Source of the DNA: Thermosipho sp. (in: thermotogales)
Lineage (GTDB): Bacteria; Thermotogota; Thermotogae; Thermotogales; Fervidobacteriaceae
DNA: 64,000 nt
Direction: 5' to 3'
Assembly: GCA_017656345.1 (NCBI GenBank)
Contig: JACDNZ010000003.1
Span: 84,251-148,250 of the forward strand
Below, in pieces: positions 36,094 to 45,999 of this stretch (position 1 is the first letter of the stretch; each line of letters opens with the position of its first letter). The notes below the pieces were generated by a model. That model did no database searches. It was not told the DNA's origin and was given only the letters and a program-made list of their open reading frames with translations. The translations under genes were made by a program, and so were the position numbers.

Positions 36094-37302
36094 ATGATTT
36101 CTAAAAGAGCTTTAAATGTTCCTGCTAGTCCTATTAGAAGGTTAGTACCTTTTGCAGATGAAGCTAAGAAAAAAGGGATTCATGTTTACCATTTAAATAT
36201 TGGACAACCTGATATAGAAACACCACCCCAATGGTTTGAATATATTGAAAAATTCAAAACAAAAGTTGTTTCATATACCCATTCTCAGGGAATATTACCA
36301 TTAAGAGAAAAATTTTCAGAATACTACAAAAAATGGGATATTAATATCGAACCTGATGAAATAATTGTAACTAACGGTGGAAGTGAAGCAATTATGTTTG
36401 CTTTAGGCGTGGTTTGTGATCCAAACGATGAAGTAATAGTCATTGAACCTTTTTATGCAAATTATGCTGGATTTGCAGCATATCTTAATGTAAAACTGGT
36501 TCCAGTTACCACAACTCCAGAAAATGGGTACAGAATGCCTACAAAAGAAGAATTCGAAAAAGTCATAACTTCCAAAACCAAGGCAATTTTATTTTCCAAT
36601 CCATCAAACCCAACCGGAGTAGTATATACAAAAGAAGAACTACAGATATTAGTTGATATAGCTTTAGAACATAATTTAGTAATTATCTCTGATGAAGTTT
36701 ATAGAGAATTTGCTTTTGACGATAAAAAAGCAATTTCTGCATATGAATTTGAGGAAATACATGATAGATTAATCATTGTTGACAGTGTTTCAAAAAGATA
36801 CAGCGCTTGTGGAGCACGTATTGGAACATTCCTAACAAAAAACAAGAATTTTTATTCTGCTGCTTTAAAATTTGCTCAAGCAAGACTTTCTCCAACTGAA
36901 ATTACTCAATATGGAACTATTGGACTATTAAATAGTGAAGAATCATATATCCAAAATGTCATTAATGAGTATAAAAAAAGAAGAGATGTCGCTTTTGAAG
37001 AAATCAAAAAAATACCTGGAGTTATTGCCCATAAGCCTGAAGGTGCTTTTTATCTCGCTGCAAAGCTTCCTGTAAATAATGCAGAAGAGTTCATTAAATG
37101 GATGCTTTCAAACTTTAGTATTGATAATAAAACAACTATGGTCGCCCCTCTTTCAGGCTTTTATGCAACCCCAAACTTAGGAACTAGTGAAATTAGAATT
37201 GCATACGTCCTTGATTCAGAGAAAATTAAAGACGCAATAAAAATATTGGCTAAGGGAATAGAAAAATATAAAACACTGACAGTTGATTCTTCTATAAAAT
37301 AA
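36094..37302 (+). CDS. Class I/II pyridoxal-phosphate aminotransferase
   Basis: LNIGQPDIETPPQ, SNPSNPTGVVYTKEEL, SVSKRYSACGARIG. Confidence 0.93.
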   Translation: MISKRALNVPASPIRRLVPFADEAKKKGIHVYHLNIGQPDIETPPQWFEYIEKFKTKVVSYTHSQGILPLREKFSEYYKKWDINIEPDEIIVTNGGSEAIMFALGVVCDPNDEVIVIEPFYANYAGFAAYLNVKLVPVTTTPENGYRMPTKEEFEKVITSKTKAILFSNPSNPTGVVYTKEELQILVDIALEHNLVIISDEVYREFAFDDKKAISAYEFEEIHDRLIIVDSVSKRYSACGARIGTFLTKNKNFYSAALKFAQARLSPTEITQYGTIGLLNSEESYIQNVINEYKKRRDVAFEEIKKIPGVIAHKPEGAFYLAAKLPVNNAEEFIKWMLSNFSIDNKTTMVAPLSGFYATPNLGTSEIRIAYVLDSEKIKDAIKILAKGIEKYKTLTVDSSIK

Positions 37303-37322
37303 ATCATCCGGTTATTATCTTA

Positions 37323-37352
37323 AAAACCCGGCAGTTAATCAGGCCGGGTTTT
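37323..37352 (+). terminator. Intrinsic terminator
   Basis: AAAACCCGGC...GCCGGGTTTT. Confidence 0.8.
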
Positions 37353-37431
37353 GTTTTCTAACTTTGATTATATTTTAAAATGGTATATACTATCAGTGAA
37401 TATAAATGATTGTTGAAAATAAGGTGAAATA

Positions 37432-37719
37432 ATGGATAACATATCAACAATAGAACTTGCTAAATTCTTTAAAATCTTAAGTGATCCCACAAGATTAAAA
37501 ATTCTACTCATATTAGCAAAAAAAGAATGTAATGTGACTGAACTTCAAACACTTATTGGTACAAGTCAGTCAACTATTTCTCATCAGCTAAAAATATTAA
37601 AACAAACAAATCTAGTAAAATACTCTAAATCAGGCACACAGGTTTTTTACCAACTTTGCGACAAAAATATTAAAACCATTATTAATTATGCTATTGAACA
37701 CATATTGGTACAAAAATAA
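37432..37719 (+). CDS. ArsR-family transcriptional regulator
   Basis: LSDPTRLKILLILAKKECNVTELQTLIGTSQSTISHQLKILKQTNLV. Confidence 0.92.
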   Translation: MDNISTIELAKFFKILSDPTRLKILLILAKKECNVTELQTLIGTSQSTISHQLKILKQTNLVKYSKSGTQVFYQLCDKNIKTIINYAIEHILVQK

Positions 37720-37815
37720 AAAGCAAATTACTGATCCACAATGTAACTTCAAATTTTAAGATAAACATCAAACTATTGCTTAAATATTTTTGCTATGCTA
37801 AAATATTATTTGCAT

Positions 37816-37892
37816 CTGGGCGTAGTTCAGATGGCTAGAACGCCAGAATCGGGATCTGGAGGTCGTGGGTTCAAGTCCCACCGCCCAGACCA
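37816..37892 (+). tRNA. tRNA-Pro (anticodon CGG), CCA encoded
   Basis: CTGGGCG/CGCCCAG acceptor with C1:G72, anticodon stem CCAGA/TCTGG with loop ATCGGGA, T-arm GTGGG TTCAAGT CCCAC, ACCA. Confidence 0.95.
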
Positions 37893-37939
37893 TCATTGTA
37901 AACCACGGACTAATCGTAAACCTGTTGAGAACCAATTAA

Positions 37940-37972
37940 AAAATAGGGCAGAAATATCTGCCCTATTTTATT
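37940..37972. terminator. Terminator hairpin after tRNA-Pro
   Basis: AAATAGGGCAG-AAATAT-CTGCCCTATTTTATT. Confidence 0.75.
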
Positions 37973-37990
37973 ATATAGAAAAAACAAAAT

Positions 37991-38332
37991 TTAAAAGATC
38001 AAAATTCCCAATATCAAGAATGGTAGACCTGAAACTGAAATCGCCATCAATTTATTTTGTCCCGCCGTAACAAATGCAAAAATACAGAGAGCAATTGCTC
38101 CTATTAATACAATCGTAGCCCCTAATTTTCTATACTTCCAATTAAGAATAAACCCAACAATTTCTGCAAGTATAAGTAAAACTAAAATTGTACCTTGCAC
38201 TTTTGCGCTTTCAGTGAGGTATTCATCAGCTCCTCCAAAAATATGAGAAAAGAAAATAAAAAGCCAAAAAGAAATTACAATGATACCTAAAATCCTACCA
38301 ATTCTTCTTCTATTCACAACTCTTTCCTCCAA
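37991..38332 (-). CDS. Small multi-TM membrane protein
   Basis: About four hydrophobic segments; no family recognised. Confidence 0.55.
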   Translation of the reverse strand: MEERVVNRRRIGRILGIIVISFWLFIFFSHIFGGADEYLTESAKVQGTILVLLILAEIVGFILNWKYRKLGATIVLIGAIALCIFAFVTAGQNKLMAISVSGLPFLILGILIF

Positions 38333-38361
38333 AAAACATACTTGAGCAAAATTTTAAAATC

Positions 38362-39684
38362 TTACCAACGAAATTCCAGAGTCAGTCCAAATTTTAATAA
38401 GCTGTCTAAATACAACCCTATTCCATAGTTCAAATACCTAACACCAATTTCACCTGAAACAAGAAGATCGTTGTTCACAAAAATCATACCATTTAAAAGA
38501 ATGTTTCTATTTATAGCATAAGATGTACCAATTCCCAATCCGAATTTTAGATTATCAACTATGTACTGTCCATCAAAATTAGACAAATTTGAAAGATCAA
38601 TAGGGAAGGAACCTTTCAATTTAATAAATACCTGATCAAAATAATACTTATCTTCAGCAATTATAATCAGATTCGTCGCATTCTCAAGTTCAACCATTAC
38701 TCCCAAACTAAAATTATCAATCAAATTTAAGTTCGCACCAATAAATATGTTTTCTTGTTTTAAAATAAATGCTCCAATATTTTTATCATTTATGTAGATT
38801 TCAAAATCATTCGAAGAATAATATTTAACACCTACCAACTTATCAGGCACATAATTAATATCCGCTTTTCTTTCTTGAGAAACACTTTTAATTTCATCAA
38901 TATTAATCAAAACAACAAATCTTCCAAACGAACCATATAAAATATTTTTGTATGATCCTTTAGAAAAAGGTATTTCATAGCTTACTGTCTCTCTATAAGT
39001 TTTAAAACTAAACTTTAGTTTTCCAAAGTTACTTTCAGCTACCAGTGAAATATCACCATTTACTTTTAACTTAACTTCTTTACCAACAAAAAAACCATTC
39101 GTACTTAAAACATATCTTGCTCTTTCAAATACAGGTAATAAATCTAAAAGCTTATTTGGATCTAGATTATATTTCTTCAAATCAGTATCTTTTATATAAT
39201 AGACAACATAAGATACAACTAAATTACTTTCCTTTACATCGACTTCCTTCAATCTCTCCAAATACTCAGGCCATAAACTATCAGGACAATAAACAATAAC
39301 ATTATCACCAACTGCATACACGGGTAACTTTTCTAGTACACTTACAATTGCTTCCGCCGAACGATTTTTTGGTTTATACACATGAGGTACAAAATATGAA
39401 AACGAACTCTCTGAAAAAATCACTATAACATCATCAAGTCGCTCAAATGACAAATCAAATGGAGATAAAATCAACTTCAAAGCTGTTTCAATCGAAACAT
39501 CATATAAAATTATATTTACATTACCACTTATATCATTTGGAAATATGATAGGTACATCATACATCATACTTAATTGTGATAAAGCGTCTCTTATATCAGT
39601 ATCCTGAAAAATCACATCTTTTTTTATTGAAAAACCTGAAATAAACATCAACATTATTGCAAAAATAATTATTATTTTTCTCAT
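38362..39684 (-). CDS. Secretin N-domain (STN/N1-like) protein with predicted beta-barrel-like C-terminus
   Basis: N-terminus IFQDTDIRDALSQLSMMYDVPIIFPNDISGNVNIILYDVSIETALKLIL aligns with the adjacent secretin; C-terminus of alternating amphipathic strands ending in W. Confidence 0.6.
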   Translation of the reverse strand: MRKIIIIFAIMLMFISGFSIKKDVIFQDTDIRDALSQLSMMYDVPIIFPNDISGNVNIILYDVSIETALKLILSPFDLSFERLDDVIVIFSESSFSYFVPHVYKPKNRSAEAIVSVLEKLPVYAVGDNVIVYCPDSLWPEYLERLKEVDVKESNLVVSYVVYYIKDTDLKKYNLDPNKLLDLLPVFERARYVLSTNGFFVGKEVKLKVNGDISLVAESNFGKLKFSFKTYRETVSYEIPFSKGSYKNILYGSFGRFVVLINIDEIKSVSQERKADINYVPDKLVGVKYYSSNDFEIYINDKNIGAFILKQENIFIGANLNLIDNFSLGVMVELENATNLIIIAEDKYYFDQVFIKLKGSFPIDLSNLSNFDGQYIVDNLKFGLGIGTSYAINRNILLNGMIFVNNDLLVSGEIGVRYLNYGIGLYLDSLLKFGLTLEFRW

Positions 39685-40805
39685 TTTTCATCACCTGCCA
39701 ACTTAGCTTCTATTATTACAATTACATTTTTCTTATGTGTTTCATACTTTGTGCTTCCGAACAATTTTCCCAATATGGGAATATCCTTTAATCCTGGGAT
39801 TCCGTCATCAACTTTTGAAACAGTTTCGAAAGAAATACCTGCTATATAATATGGTTCACCGTATTTAACATCTACACTTGTTTCAATTGAAGAACCAATT
39901 GGATAATCATCACCTTCTCCATTCATTACCGATTCCACTATTGCTTTAATATCTAAACTAACATGATCTACAAACACATTTCCGCTCAAAATTACTTCTG
40001 TTGTTAGTTTCTTTTCAACGTAAGTATTATTAGGGCCGGTAATTTCCAACCCTACAGTTGTATAACCCGAAATTTTTGCATAGGTTCCAGATTTAAGTTT
40101 GAGAACTCCTTCACCTAAAACTTTTGCTTCACCTGTTTTAATAAGTGAATCAAGCAAAAAACTAAATTCATATGATAAAGGATTAAAAATGGCAGATATC
40201 CCATTTTTTGTATAACTAATATCGAATCCTTCTGAACCTTCTGAATTCCAATCCCAATTCATTCCAAACTTTTTAAAATCTCTCTCATCAACTTCAATTA
40301 TTTTTACTTCAATTTCTGCAATTGACACTGGCAAATCGATCAACGCTATAGTCTCAGCAATTTGTGAAGCAATTTTTGGTGGAGCATATATTAACACTTG
40401 ATTTATATTTGGAGTCTGAAATATATAATTTCTCATTACTTTTGGCAGAACATTTACTACATCATCAAAAGTACTGTAATAAAGATTTACCAAATATTTT
40501 TGCGAAATAAGTGCAAAACCCGGGCTATCAGGATTGGAAGTTGCGACAAAATATACTTCATCTATTTTTGTCCAATAATAACCCAATGGTAAAAGCATTA
40601 AATCAAGAGCCTTTTCTAATGAAACATCATACACTTCTACCGTAACAAACCCCGAAACAAGTGGATCATATAAAATTGACACTCCTTCTTGCATTGCTAA
40701 CTGACTTAACGCATCTCTAATATCAGTCTGATAAAAATATACGTCTACACCGTACAAAGTACTAAAAATCAATAAAAACAATAAAAAAACTAAAACTTTT
40801 TTCAT
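39681..40805 (-). CDS. Short secretin (GspD/PilQ family)
   Basis: STN domain FYQTDIRDALSQLAMQEGVSILYDPLVSG; IEVKIIEVDERDFKKFGMNW; hallmark GIPGLKDIPILGKLFGSTK. Confidence 0.88.
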   Translation of the reverse strand: MKKVLVFLLFLLIFSTLYGVDVYFYQTDIRDALSQLAMQEGVSILYDPLVSGFVTVEVYDVSLEKALDLMLLPLGYYWTKIDEVYFVATSNPDSPGFALISQKYLVNLYYSTFDDVVNVLPKVMRNYIFQTPNINQVLIYAPPKIASQIAETIALIDLPVSIAEIEVKIIEVDERDFKKFGMNWDWNSEGSEGFDISYTKNGISAIFNPLSYEFSFLLDSLIKTGEAKVLGEGVLKLKSGTYAKISGYTTVGLEITGPNNTYVEKKLTTEVILSGNVFVDHVSLDIKAIVESVMNGEGDDYPIGSSIETSVDVKYGEPYYIAGISFETVSKVDDGIPGLKDIPILGKLFGSTKYETHKKNVIVIIEAKLAGDEK

Positions 40806-42220
40806 TTTCTCACATCCCCTATTAATTTCTTCTTATCATATGTTGAATCTCCATATTTTCTATACACAATAAATGTACTATTTTTGATTACTTCATTATA
40901 AGCTAACAAAATTTGAAATTCCTTACCTTCGCCAGGAAAAAGCACAAATTCGTCGGTCAAATCTGTACTTTGCAATGGATCCTGTCTAATTATTTTTCCA
41001 CTTAAAATTGTATTTCCGGTATTTTCAACATAAACACTGAAAGTATCAGTTGCAACACTGGTGACATAAGAATCACAATCAGTAACCAATTCACCTTGTC
41101 TAAGAACAATAACTGGGTTTTTAAACAACAATATATCTTTGTCTGATTCTAAGTTTATCTTAAAAATATTATCTCCATCTTTTAAACTTTCATTTCGACT
41201 ATCGAATTTCACAAACCCACTGATTTTTGTATACGGTGACAACCTCACTTTAGAAGGCAAAATCTCAAGTCCCGATGAATCAGTAGTTAAACTAAATTCT
41301 AATGATTCTGGCGAAAGATTTTGTATATTAACTTTGTAATTTTCAATTGTTCTTTTAACCTCAATCAGTATAATATATGGGTCAATCATAACAGCAATTT
41401 CTTTTGGTTGTTCACCCAAAATGGTAATCCTCTTAAAATCAGTAACTCTAAGCCCTTGAGAAATTCCATCTAATTGTATTTCAAATTCCCCTCTAGGAAA
41501 AATAAAAGGAACAAAAAATTCAAAAATGCTTTCTCTTTCTGGAAAAACAACAAATGAAGTATTATCCAGCGGAATAGAAGTTATAATTCTGTTTATTTCT
41601 CTTGAAATAAGTCTTAATTCTCCATTTACAGCTAATACCGCATTCCCATTATTTCCAACTTTCATTCTCAAAACGGTACCAAAATCACCGTATTTGTTAT
41701 TCAATGTTTCTGAAGAATTTCCAGTTAAATCATATATTTCCACATCTAATATATCTGGTCTAATACTCTTTTGAACAGGAAAATCAAGTATAATTATAGA
41801 AACATAATCAAAAACTGTCTCAAATACATCTGTTCTTCCACCTTTTTGTTTAAAATGAATTGCACCAAATGCCTGAGCACCTCTAAAATTTCGCGGAATT
41901 TTTATTTTTACATCATAATCAATAGACTCACCAGGCTGTAACAATAATGATGTCCCTTCGACTGTTATCCAATCCTTTATACTATATTTATATTCTCCTG
42001 CATCATATACATATTGTGCACCGTCAATAACAAAATCTGAAATATCCACATTTACTTCTGCAATTATTGGATTGGGATTAGAAATATTAATAGTTAATGT
42101 AAATTCATCAGTACCAGGTTCAACATTCACTCTGTTAACTAACGGATAAATAGTGATTGAAAAAGACATCACTGAAATCAACACAAAAAATACAAATAAA
42201 AACCTCTTCATACATTTCAC
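40802..42220 (-). CDS. PapD/fimbrial-chaperone-like periplasmic beta-sandwich protein
   Basis: Signal peptide; ITIYPLVNRVNVEPGTDEFTLTINISNPNP...LLLQPGESIDYDVKIKIPRNFRGAQAFGAIHFKQKGG. Confidence 0.55.
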   Translation of the reverse strand: MKCMKRFLFVFFVLISVMSFSITIYPLVNRVNVEPGTDEFTLTINISNPNPIIAEVNVDISDFVIDGAQYVYDAGEYKYSIKDWITVEGTSLLLQPGESIDYDVKIKIPRNFRGAQAFGAIHFKQKGGRTDVFETVFDYVSIIILDFPVQKSIRPDILDVEIYDLTGNSSETLNNKYGDFGTVLRMKVGNNGNAVLAVNGELRLISREINRIITSIPLDNTSFVVFPERESIFEFFVPFIFPRGEFEIQLDGISQGLRVTDFKRITILGEQPKEIAVMIDPYIILIEVKRTIENYKVNIQNLSPESLEFSLTTDSSGLEILPSKVRLSPYTKISGFVKFDSRNESLKDGDNIFKINLESDKDILLFKNPVIVLRQGELVTDCDSYVTSVATDTFSVYVENTGNTILSGKIIRQDPLQSTDLTDEFVLFPGEGKEFQILLAYNEVIKNSTFIVYRKYGDSTYDKKKLIGDVRK

Positions 42221-42310
42221 CTCATATATTCAATTTATACATTCTTATTATACCATAAAACATTAATTTTAGTTATTAAATTCAAGATAGCTCGAGAATT
42301 CAAAATTAAA

Positions 42311-42332
42311 GGCCCCCATGCAAGAGGGGGCC
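42311..42332 (-). terminator. Hairpin downstream of the subunit genes
   Basis: GGCCCCC-ATGCAAGA-GGGGGCC. Confidence 0.6.
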
Positions 42333-42354
42333 TCTCATAAATTTATTTATAACC

Positions 42355-42843
42355 TTAGAATGTAACGGTTGGAGCAAATGTTATGCTAAGTACTACTGTA
42401 TATTCTCCAGCAGGTAAATCTGGATCTATACTTGTTAATATTAACCCTATCAAATATTCCCCGTCACCTATTGGATTTGTTGGTGGCATAAATGGATTTC
42501 CATCTTTCTCCACATATACTACTCCCGTTATGTATACATCTAATCCTCCCCAACTTGCATATACTGTCACTGTTACTGATGCATTTGAATCTAACACGAA
42601 CCATAACAATGGTACGTCCATTCCTTCTTCTGGAAGTTCATAATCACAAATGTCAAAAAAGCTATCAATTAACCATTCATATTCTAAATCCATCCATTGA
42701 TGTACATATATCGTTATTGATGATTCCAGTGTGTATGATTCAAATTGACAACCCGGAACATGTACATAACCTCCGTTAGTTTCTCCATTCGCAAACACAA
42801 ATAATGCCATCAATGCTAATAAACCTACCAATATCTTTCTCAT
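42355..42843 (-). CDS. Secreted two-cysteine surface subunit, type 1, copy A
   Basis: Signal peptide; HVPGC...VHQWMDLEYEW...C; VLDSNASVTVTV; DLPAGEYTVVLSITFAPTVTF. Confidence 0.65.
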   Translation of the reverse strand: MRKILVGLLALMALFVFANGETNGGYVHVPGCQFESYTLESSITIYVHQWMDLEYEWLIDSFFDICDYELPEEGMDVPLLWFVLDSNASVTVTVYASWGGLDVYITGVVYVEKDGNPFMPPTNPIGDGEYLIGLILTSIDPDLPAGEYTVVLSITFAPTVTF

Positions 42844-43367
42844 AAATTAACCCCTCCTTTTATTTTTTTCTTACCAACTTACTGTTGGATTAAACGTAAA
42901 TACAACCGGTAAATGATATATACCAGCCGGTGTATCATTATTCGATGTCAATGTGTCTAATGATATAATTATCTCTGCTGTCATCGCATCTGGTAACGTA
43001 AGTGGTACTCCAGGAATCGTTAACAACGTTCCCCAGTTATATGTCGCCTGTAAATAACTGTCTTCATTTTCTCCACTAATCTCTTTTATAAAGAATTCAA
43101 TTGAGATGTTATCCAATATGCTCCCTAAATCATCTCTAAAATGTGGATCTGGAAAATCTACAGTTACAATAACTGTTGCATTGGAATCATAAAAGAGGTA
43201 GAAAAATACAAACCCAGTTTCTTCGTAAACAATAAATGTTGCATCGCATAAATGATAAGGAGTAGCTTCCCAGGTAATATCTATCCATTGATGAACACGC
43301 ACATCAAGTTCTAGTGTTAAATCGGTACTCTCCCAGCTACATCCTGGTACATGTAATGTTTCTGTAG
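42375..43367. repeat. Long direct repeat copy A (993 bp)
   Basis: Appears identical to 46190-47182 at constant offset 3815; antisense ORF translations also match. Confidence 0.92.
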
Positions 43368-43431
43368 CCTGAGAAAATCCAAAAAGCGATAAAAGAAAAA
43401 CTAAAATTAGAACAATTATTTTGACTCTCAA
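42871..43431 (-). CDS. Secreted two-cysteine surface subunit, type 2, copy A
   Basis: Probable TTG start after AAAGGGGGTGG; HVPGC...VHQWIDITWEATPYHLC...DSNATVIVTV...DTPAGIYHLPVVFTFNPTVSW. Confidence 0.65.
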   Translation of the reverse strand: MRVKIIVLILVFLLSLFGFSQATETLHVPGCSWESTDLTLELDVRVHQWIDITWEATPYHLCDATFIVYEETGFVFFYLFYDSNATVIVTVDFPDPHFRDDLGSILDNISIEFFIKEISGENEDSYLQATYNWGTLLTIPGVPLTLPDAMTAEIIISLDTLTSNNDTPAGIYHLPVVFTFNPTVSW

Positions 43432-43517
43432 TATACCACCCCCTTTAACCTTTGTTGTATCCAAAATAAAGCCTTTCAAAGAGCATCACTGAACCACTTA
43501 TACACTCTCATTGTATT

Positions 43518-43557
43518 AATCAAAAACTAAAATACCGACTAAAAAAGAATCAAAAAC
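43518..43557 (-). promoter_or_regulatory. Candidate regulator-binding repeats upstream of subunit type 2 copy A
   Basis: Minus strand GTTTTTGATT twice, 30 bp apart, with TATAAG 15 nt downstream of the proximal GATT. Confidence 0.35.
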
Positions 43558-43599
43558 AAAATAAAAATTAACTTTGAATTTTTTCAATAAAAATAAAAA

Positions 43600-43623
43600 G
43601 CCGGCTAAATTTTTTTAGCCGGC
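43600..43623 (-). terminator. Terminator hairpin of the BTAD regulator
   Basis: GCCGGCTAAA-TTTT-TTTAGCCGGC. Confidence 0.7.
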
Positions 43624-43650
43624 AATTAAATCTCATCAACAAAACAAAAG

Positions 43651-44418
43651 TTAGAAAACCTTTAAAAAAGTTATATTTCCATCAAATCGAGATTTCAAAC
43701 TTTCCTGTAGAATTTCTTTTTTGGCTTTTCCAGACTCAAATAAAACTAAAAATGTATCAGATGAAATTCTAACATAAAAATCACTTTTCCTAATTTTTGG
43801 TAAAATATTTTCTTTTGTTCTTATTATCATTGGGAAAAACATATTGTTTCTTCGAGAAACATTTAAAGAAATTAACTTTAAAGCAAGTTCAATATTGATT
43901 TCTCCTGAAATTGAAGTATTATTATTTTTATACAAATTTCTTGAATTCGAAAGTAACTGAGGGAACCCCTCTACTAATAATAGAAGTTGCATTTCACAAA
44001 GTTTTCTATATGGAATCACCCATTCATCGTCTAAACCTCGTAAAAGTTCTCCTTCGTACAAACTCAAAACTTTCTCAGGAGCACGTTTATAACCAATATC
44101 ATCAAAAAATTTTTGAAATTCTAAAAAATCAGATTTAAATTTTTTTATATTAATATAGATTAAATCATTTTTAATCGACAAATCTTCTTTCTTTAGTCCT
44201 AACTCTTTTCTTATCATGTATAATAAGGTATTTAAATTCTTTTTAGCATACTTTTCATCATAACCCTCAAAAAAAATTTTCATTACCTCATCAAAAGAAA
44301 CATTTCTTTTGCTATTCAAAATCAAATAAAACAAAATTTTTTGCGCTTTTCTACTATTTAAATTTACCTTATTTCTCCTTTTAAAAATTCCATACTCCCC
44401 AAACATTTTTACATACAT
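43651..44418 (-). CDS. BTAD/SARP-type regulator with degenerate GGDEF-like C-terminus (1)
   Basis: VKMFGEYGIFKRRNKVNLNSRKAQKILFYLILNSKRNVSFDEVMKIFF...LNTLLYMIRKELG; EVLSLYEGELLRGLDDEWVIPYR-type BTAD; IRKSDFYVRISSDTFLVLFE tail. Confidence 0.7.
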   Translation of the reverse strand: MYVKMFGEYGIFKRRNKVNLNSRKAQKILFYLILNSKRNVSFDEVMKIFFEGYDEKYAKKNLNTLLYMIRKELGLKKEDLSIKNDLIYINIKKFKSDFLEFQKFFDDIGYKRAPEKVLSLYEGELLRGLDDEWVIPYRKLCEMQLLLLVEGFPQLLSNSRNLYKNNNTSISGEINIELALKLISLNVSRRNNMFFPMIIRTKENILPKIRKSDFYVRISSDTFLVLFESGKAKKEILQESLKSRFDGNITFLKVF

Positions 44419-44563
44419 TTTATCACCTTAATAAATTTTTAAAATTATTTTAATTAATACTTTACTCTAAAAATTGTAAAATAAAATCGACCATTAAAAA
44501 AATTCTTCATTTTTATTATAGCATAGAAAATCAAAATCAGAAACAAATTTTGCGGGGTGAAAT

Positions 44564-45418
44564 ATGACTATTAAAACTTTTGGTGGCTTTGAAATTTCTG
44601 AATTGAAAAAAGTAAAATTCACTCCCAAAGAAATCGAAATAATAACGTATTTAACATTAAACAATTCAACTGGTACACTGATCAATAACCTACTTGATGA
44701 AATCTGGTATTATAACGATGAAAAAAATCCCAAAAAAGAACTATCAGTTTATATTGCAAAAATCAATAAAAAAATCAATAAAATAGGAAAAATATCATCT
44801 AAAAATTCAAAATTAAAAATTTATACTGATAATTTAACCTGCGACGCCAAGCAATTTGAAAAGTTTTCCAATGAATTTCTTCATAACCAAAAAATAGAAA
44901 CCGGTGTCAAAGCTTTAGAATTATATTCTGGTAGATTCTTACCAAACATCAACAATAACTGGGTCGAAAACTATAGGTTTATGTATGAAAACTTACTTTT
45001 AAACGTAGTAAAATTCCTTTTGACTAACGAAACTGATCTAGTTAAAAAAACATTTTATTTGGAAAAATTAATTCATGTAGGAATTTACGAAAAAATCAAC
45101 GAGGATTTTGGAGAATTGCTTTTTAACAAACGACAATTAAATGATTACATTCCCAATGATCTTTTTAATTTTTTGTTTGAAAAAGATAAACTACTTAGAA
45201 ACCCTAGATACATTTGTATTTCTTTAACTTTAAGAAAGGAAATCAATATTTTCAAATACCTAAGAAAAGGCGACTTTGCAACAAAGAAAAATAAATACAC
45301 AATAAACATTTTATTAGAAAAAAATCCTAAAATTAACTCCCAAAAGGTTGTTGAATCATTTATAAAGAGATTAACAAAGGATGGTATAAAACTTAAACAT
45401 TTAAAAATATTGAAATAA
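44564..45418 (+). CDS. BTAD/SARP-type regulator with degenerate GGDEF-like C-terminus (2)
   Basis: IKTFGGFEISELKKVKFTPKEIEIITYLTL...; ALELYSGRFLPNINNNWVENYR; LRKGDFATKKNKYTINILLEK. Confidence 0.7.
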   Translation: MTIKTFGGFEISELKKVKFTPKEIEIITYLTLNNSTGTLINNLLDEIWYYNDEKNPKKELSVYIAKINKKINKIGKISSKNSKLKIYTDNLTCDAKQFEKFSNEFLHNQKIETGVKALELYSGRFLPNINNNWVENYRFMYENLLLNVVKFLLTNETDLVKKTFYLEKLIHVGIYEKINEDFGELLFNKRQLNDYIPNDLFNFLFEKDKLLRNPRYICISLTLRKEINIFKYLRKGDFATKKNKYTINILLEKNPKINSQKVVESFIKRLTKDGIKLKHLKILK

Positions 45419-45441
45419 AAAAGACCCGTAAAGGGCCTTTT
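45415..45441. terminator. Bidirectional terminator hairpin
   Basis: AAAAAAGACCC-GTAA-AGGGCCTTTTTT (one mismatch). Confidence 0.55.
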
Positions 45442-45459
45442 TTCAAAAAGCCTTACAAT

Positions 45460-45999
45460 TTACCAGTTAACTACGGGAATGATTTCGAACACAACAGGAA
45501 TATTGTAAACTCCTGCAGGTGTATCTAAGCCTGCGAAATCGGTCATAATTTGATCCAATAAAAACGAAATAACACCCGTATCTGAGGGAGGTAAAAGTAT
45601 TGTATATTGAAAATTAGTATTAAAATTATTATTGACAAATAAAAATTGCCCTACTCTATGCCCATTAAATAATACCGAAAACATCACTTTAAGACTAACT
45701 TCGAAATAAGTCTTTGGAAAAGTTATCTGTATAATTAATTGACAATTCGAAGTATACCTAAGCTCTAACAATTCAGGTGCATCAGCATTATTTCCATGAA
45801 ATTCATCGTGGACATTTTTTCCACAAACATGATATGGTGTGGCACTTAATGTAATATCAATCCACGCTGGCATGTTAAATGTCATATCATTTTGTAAATT
45901 TATGTTGTTAACATTCGAATGAACATTTGGAGGGTTATTTGAAAAAATAACTATCGAAAAAAATATTAAAAACAAAAATAACAAATATTTTATTTTAAT
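45460..45999 (-). CDS. Secreted two-cysteine surface subunit, type 3; probable ATT start
   Basis: WIDITLSATPYHVC shared with type 2; DTPAGVYNIPVVFEIIPVVNW; SD GGAGGGGG correctly spaced only to ATT at 45999 (TTG at 45984 is the first conventional start). Confidence 0.6.
   Translation of the reverse strand: MKIKYLLFLFLIFFSIVIFSNNPPNVHSNVNNINLQNDMTFNMPAWIDITLSATPYHVCGKNVHDEFHGNNADAPELLELRYTSNCQLIIQITFPKTYFEVSLKVMFSVLFNGHRVGQFLFVNNNFNTNFQYTILLPPSDTGVISFLLDQIMTDFAGLDTPAGVYNIPVVFEIIPVVNW

Noticed and set aside
37795-38070. 91-aa ORF over the tRNA-Pro region
   Set aside because: Runs through a clear tRNA and its terminator
38362-40805. Interpretation as a standard type IV pilus or T2SS locus
   Set aside because: No ATPase, prepilin peptidase, inner-membrane platform or type IV prepilin leader in the neighbourhood
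42383-42779. Plus-strand ORFs (86 and 95 aa) duplicated at 46198-46594
   Set aside because: Antisense to the subunit genes; conserved only because the underlying DNA block is duplicated
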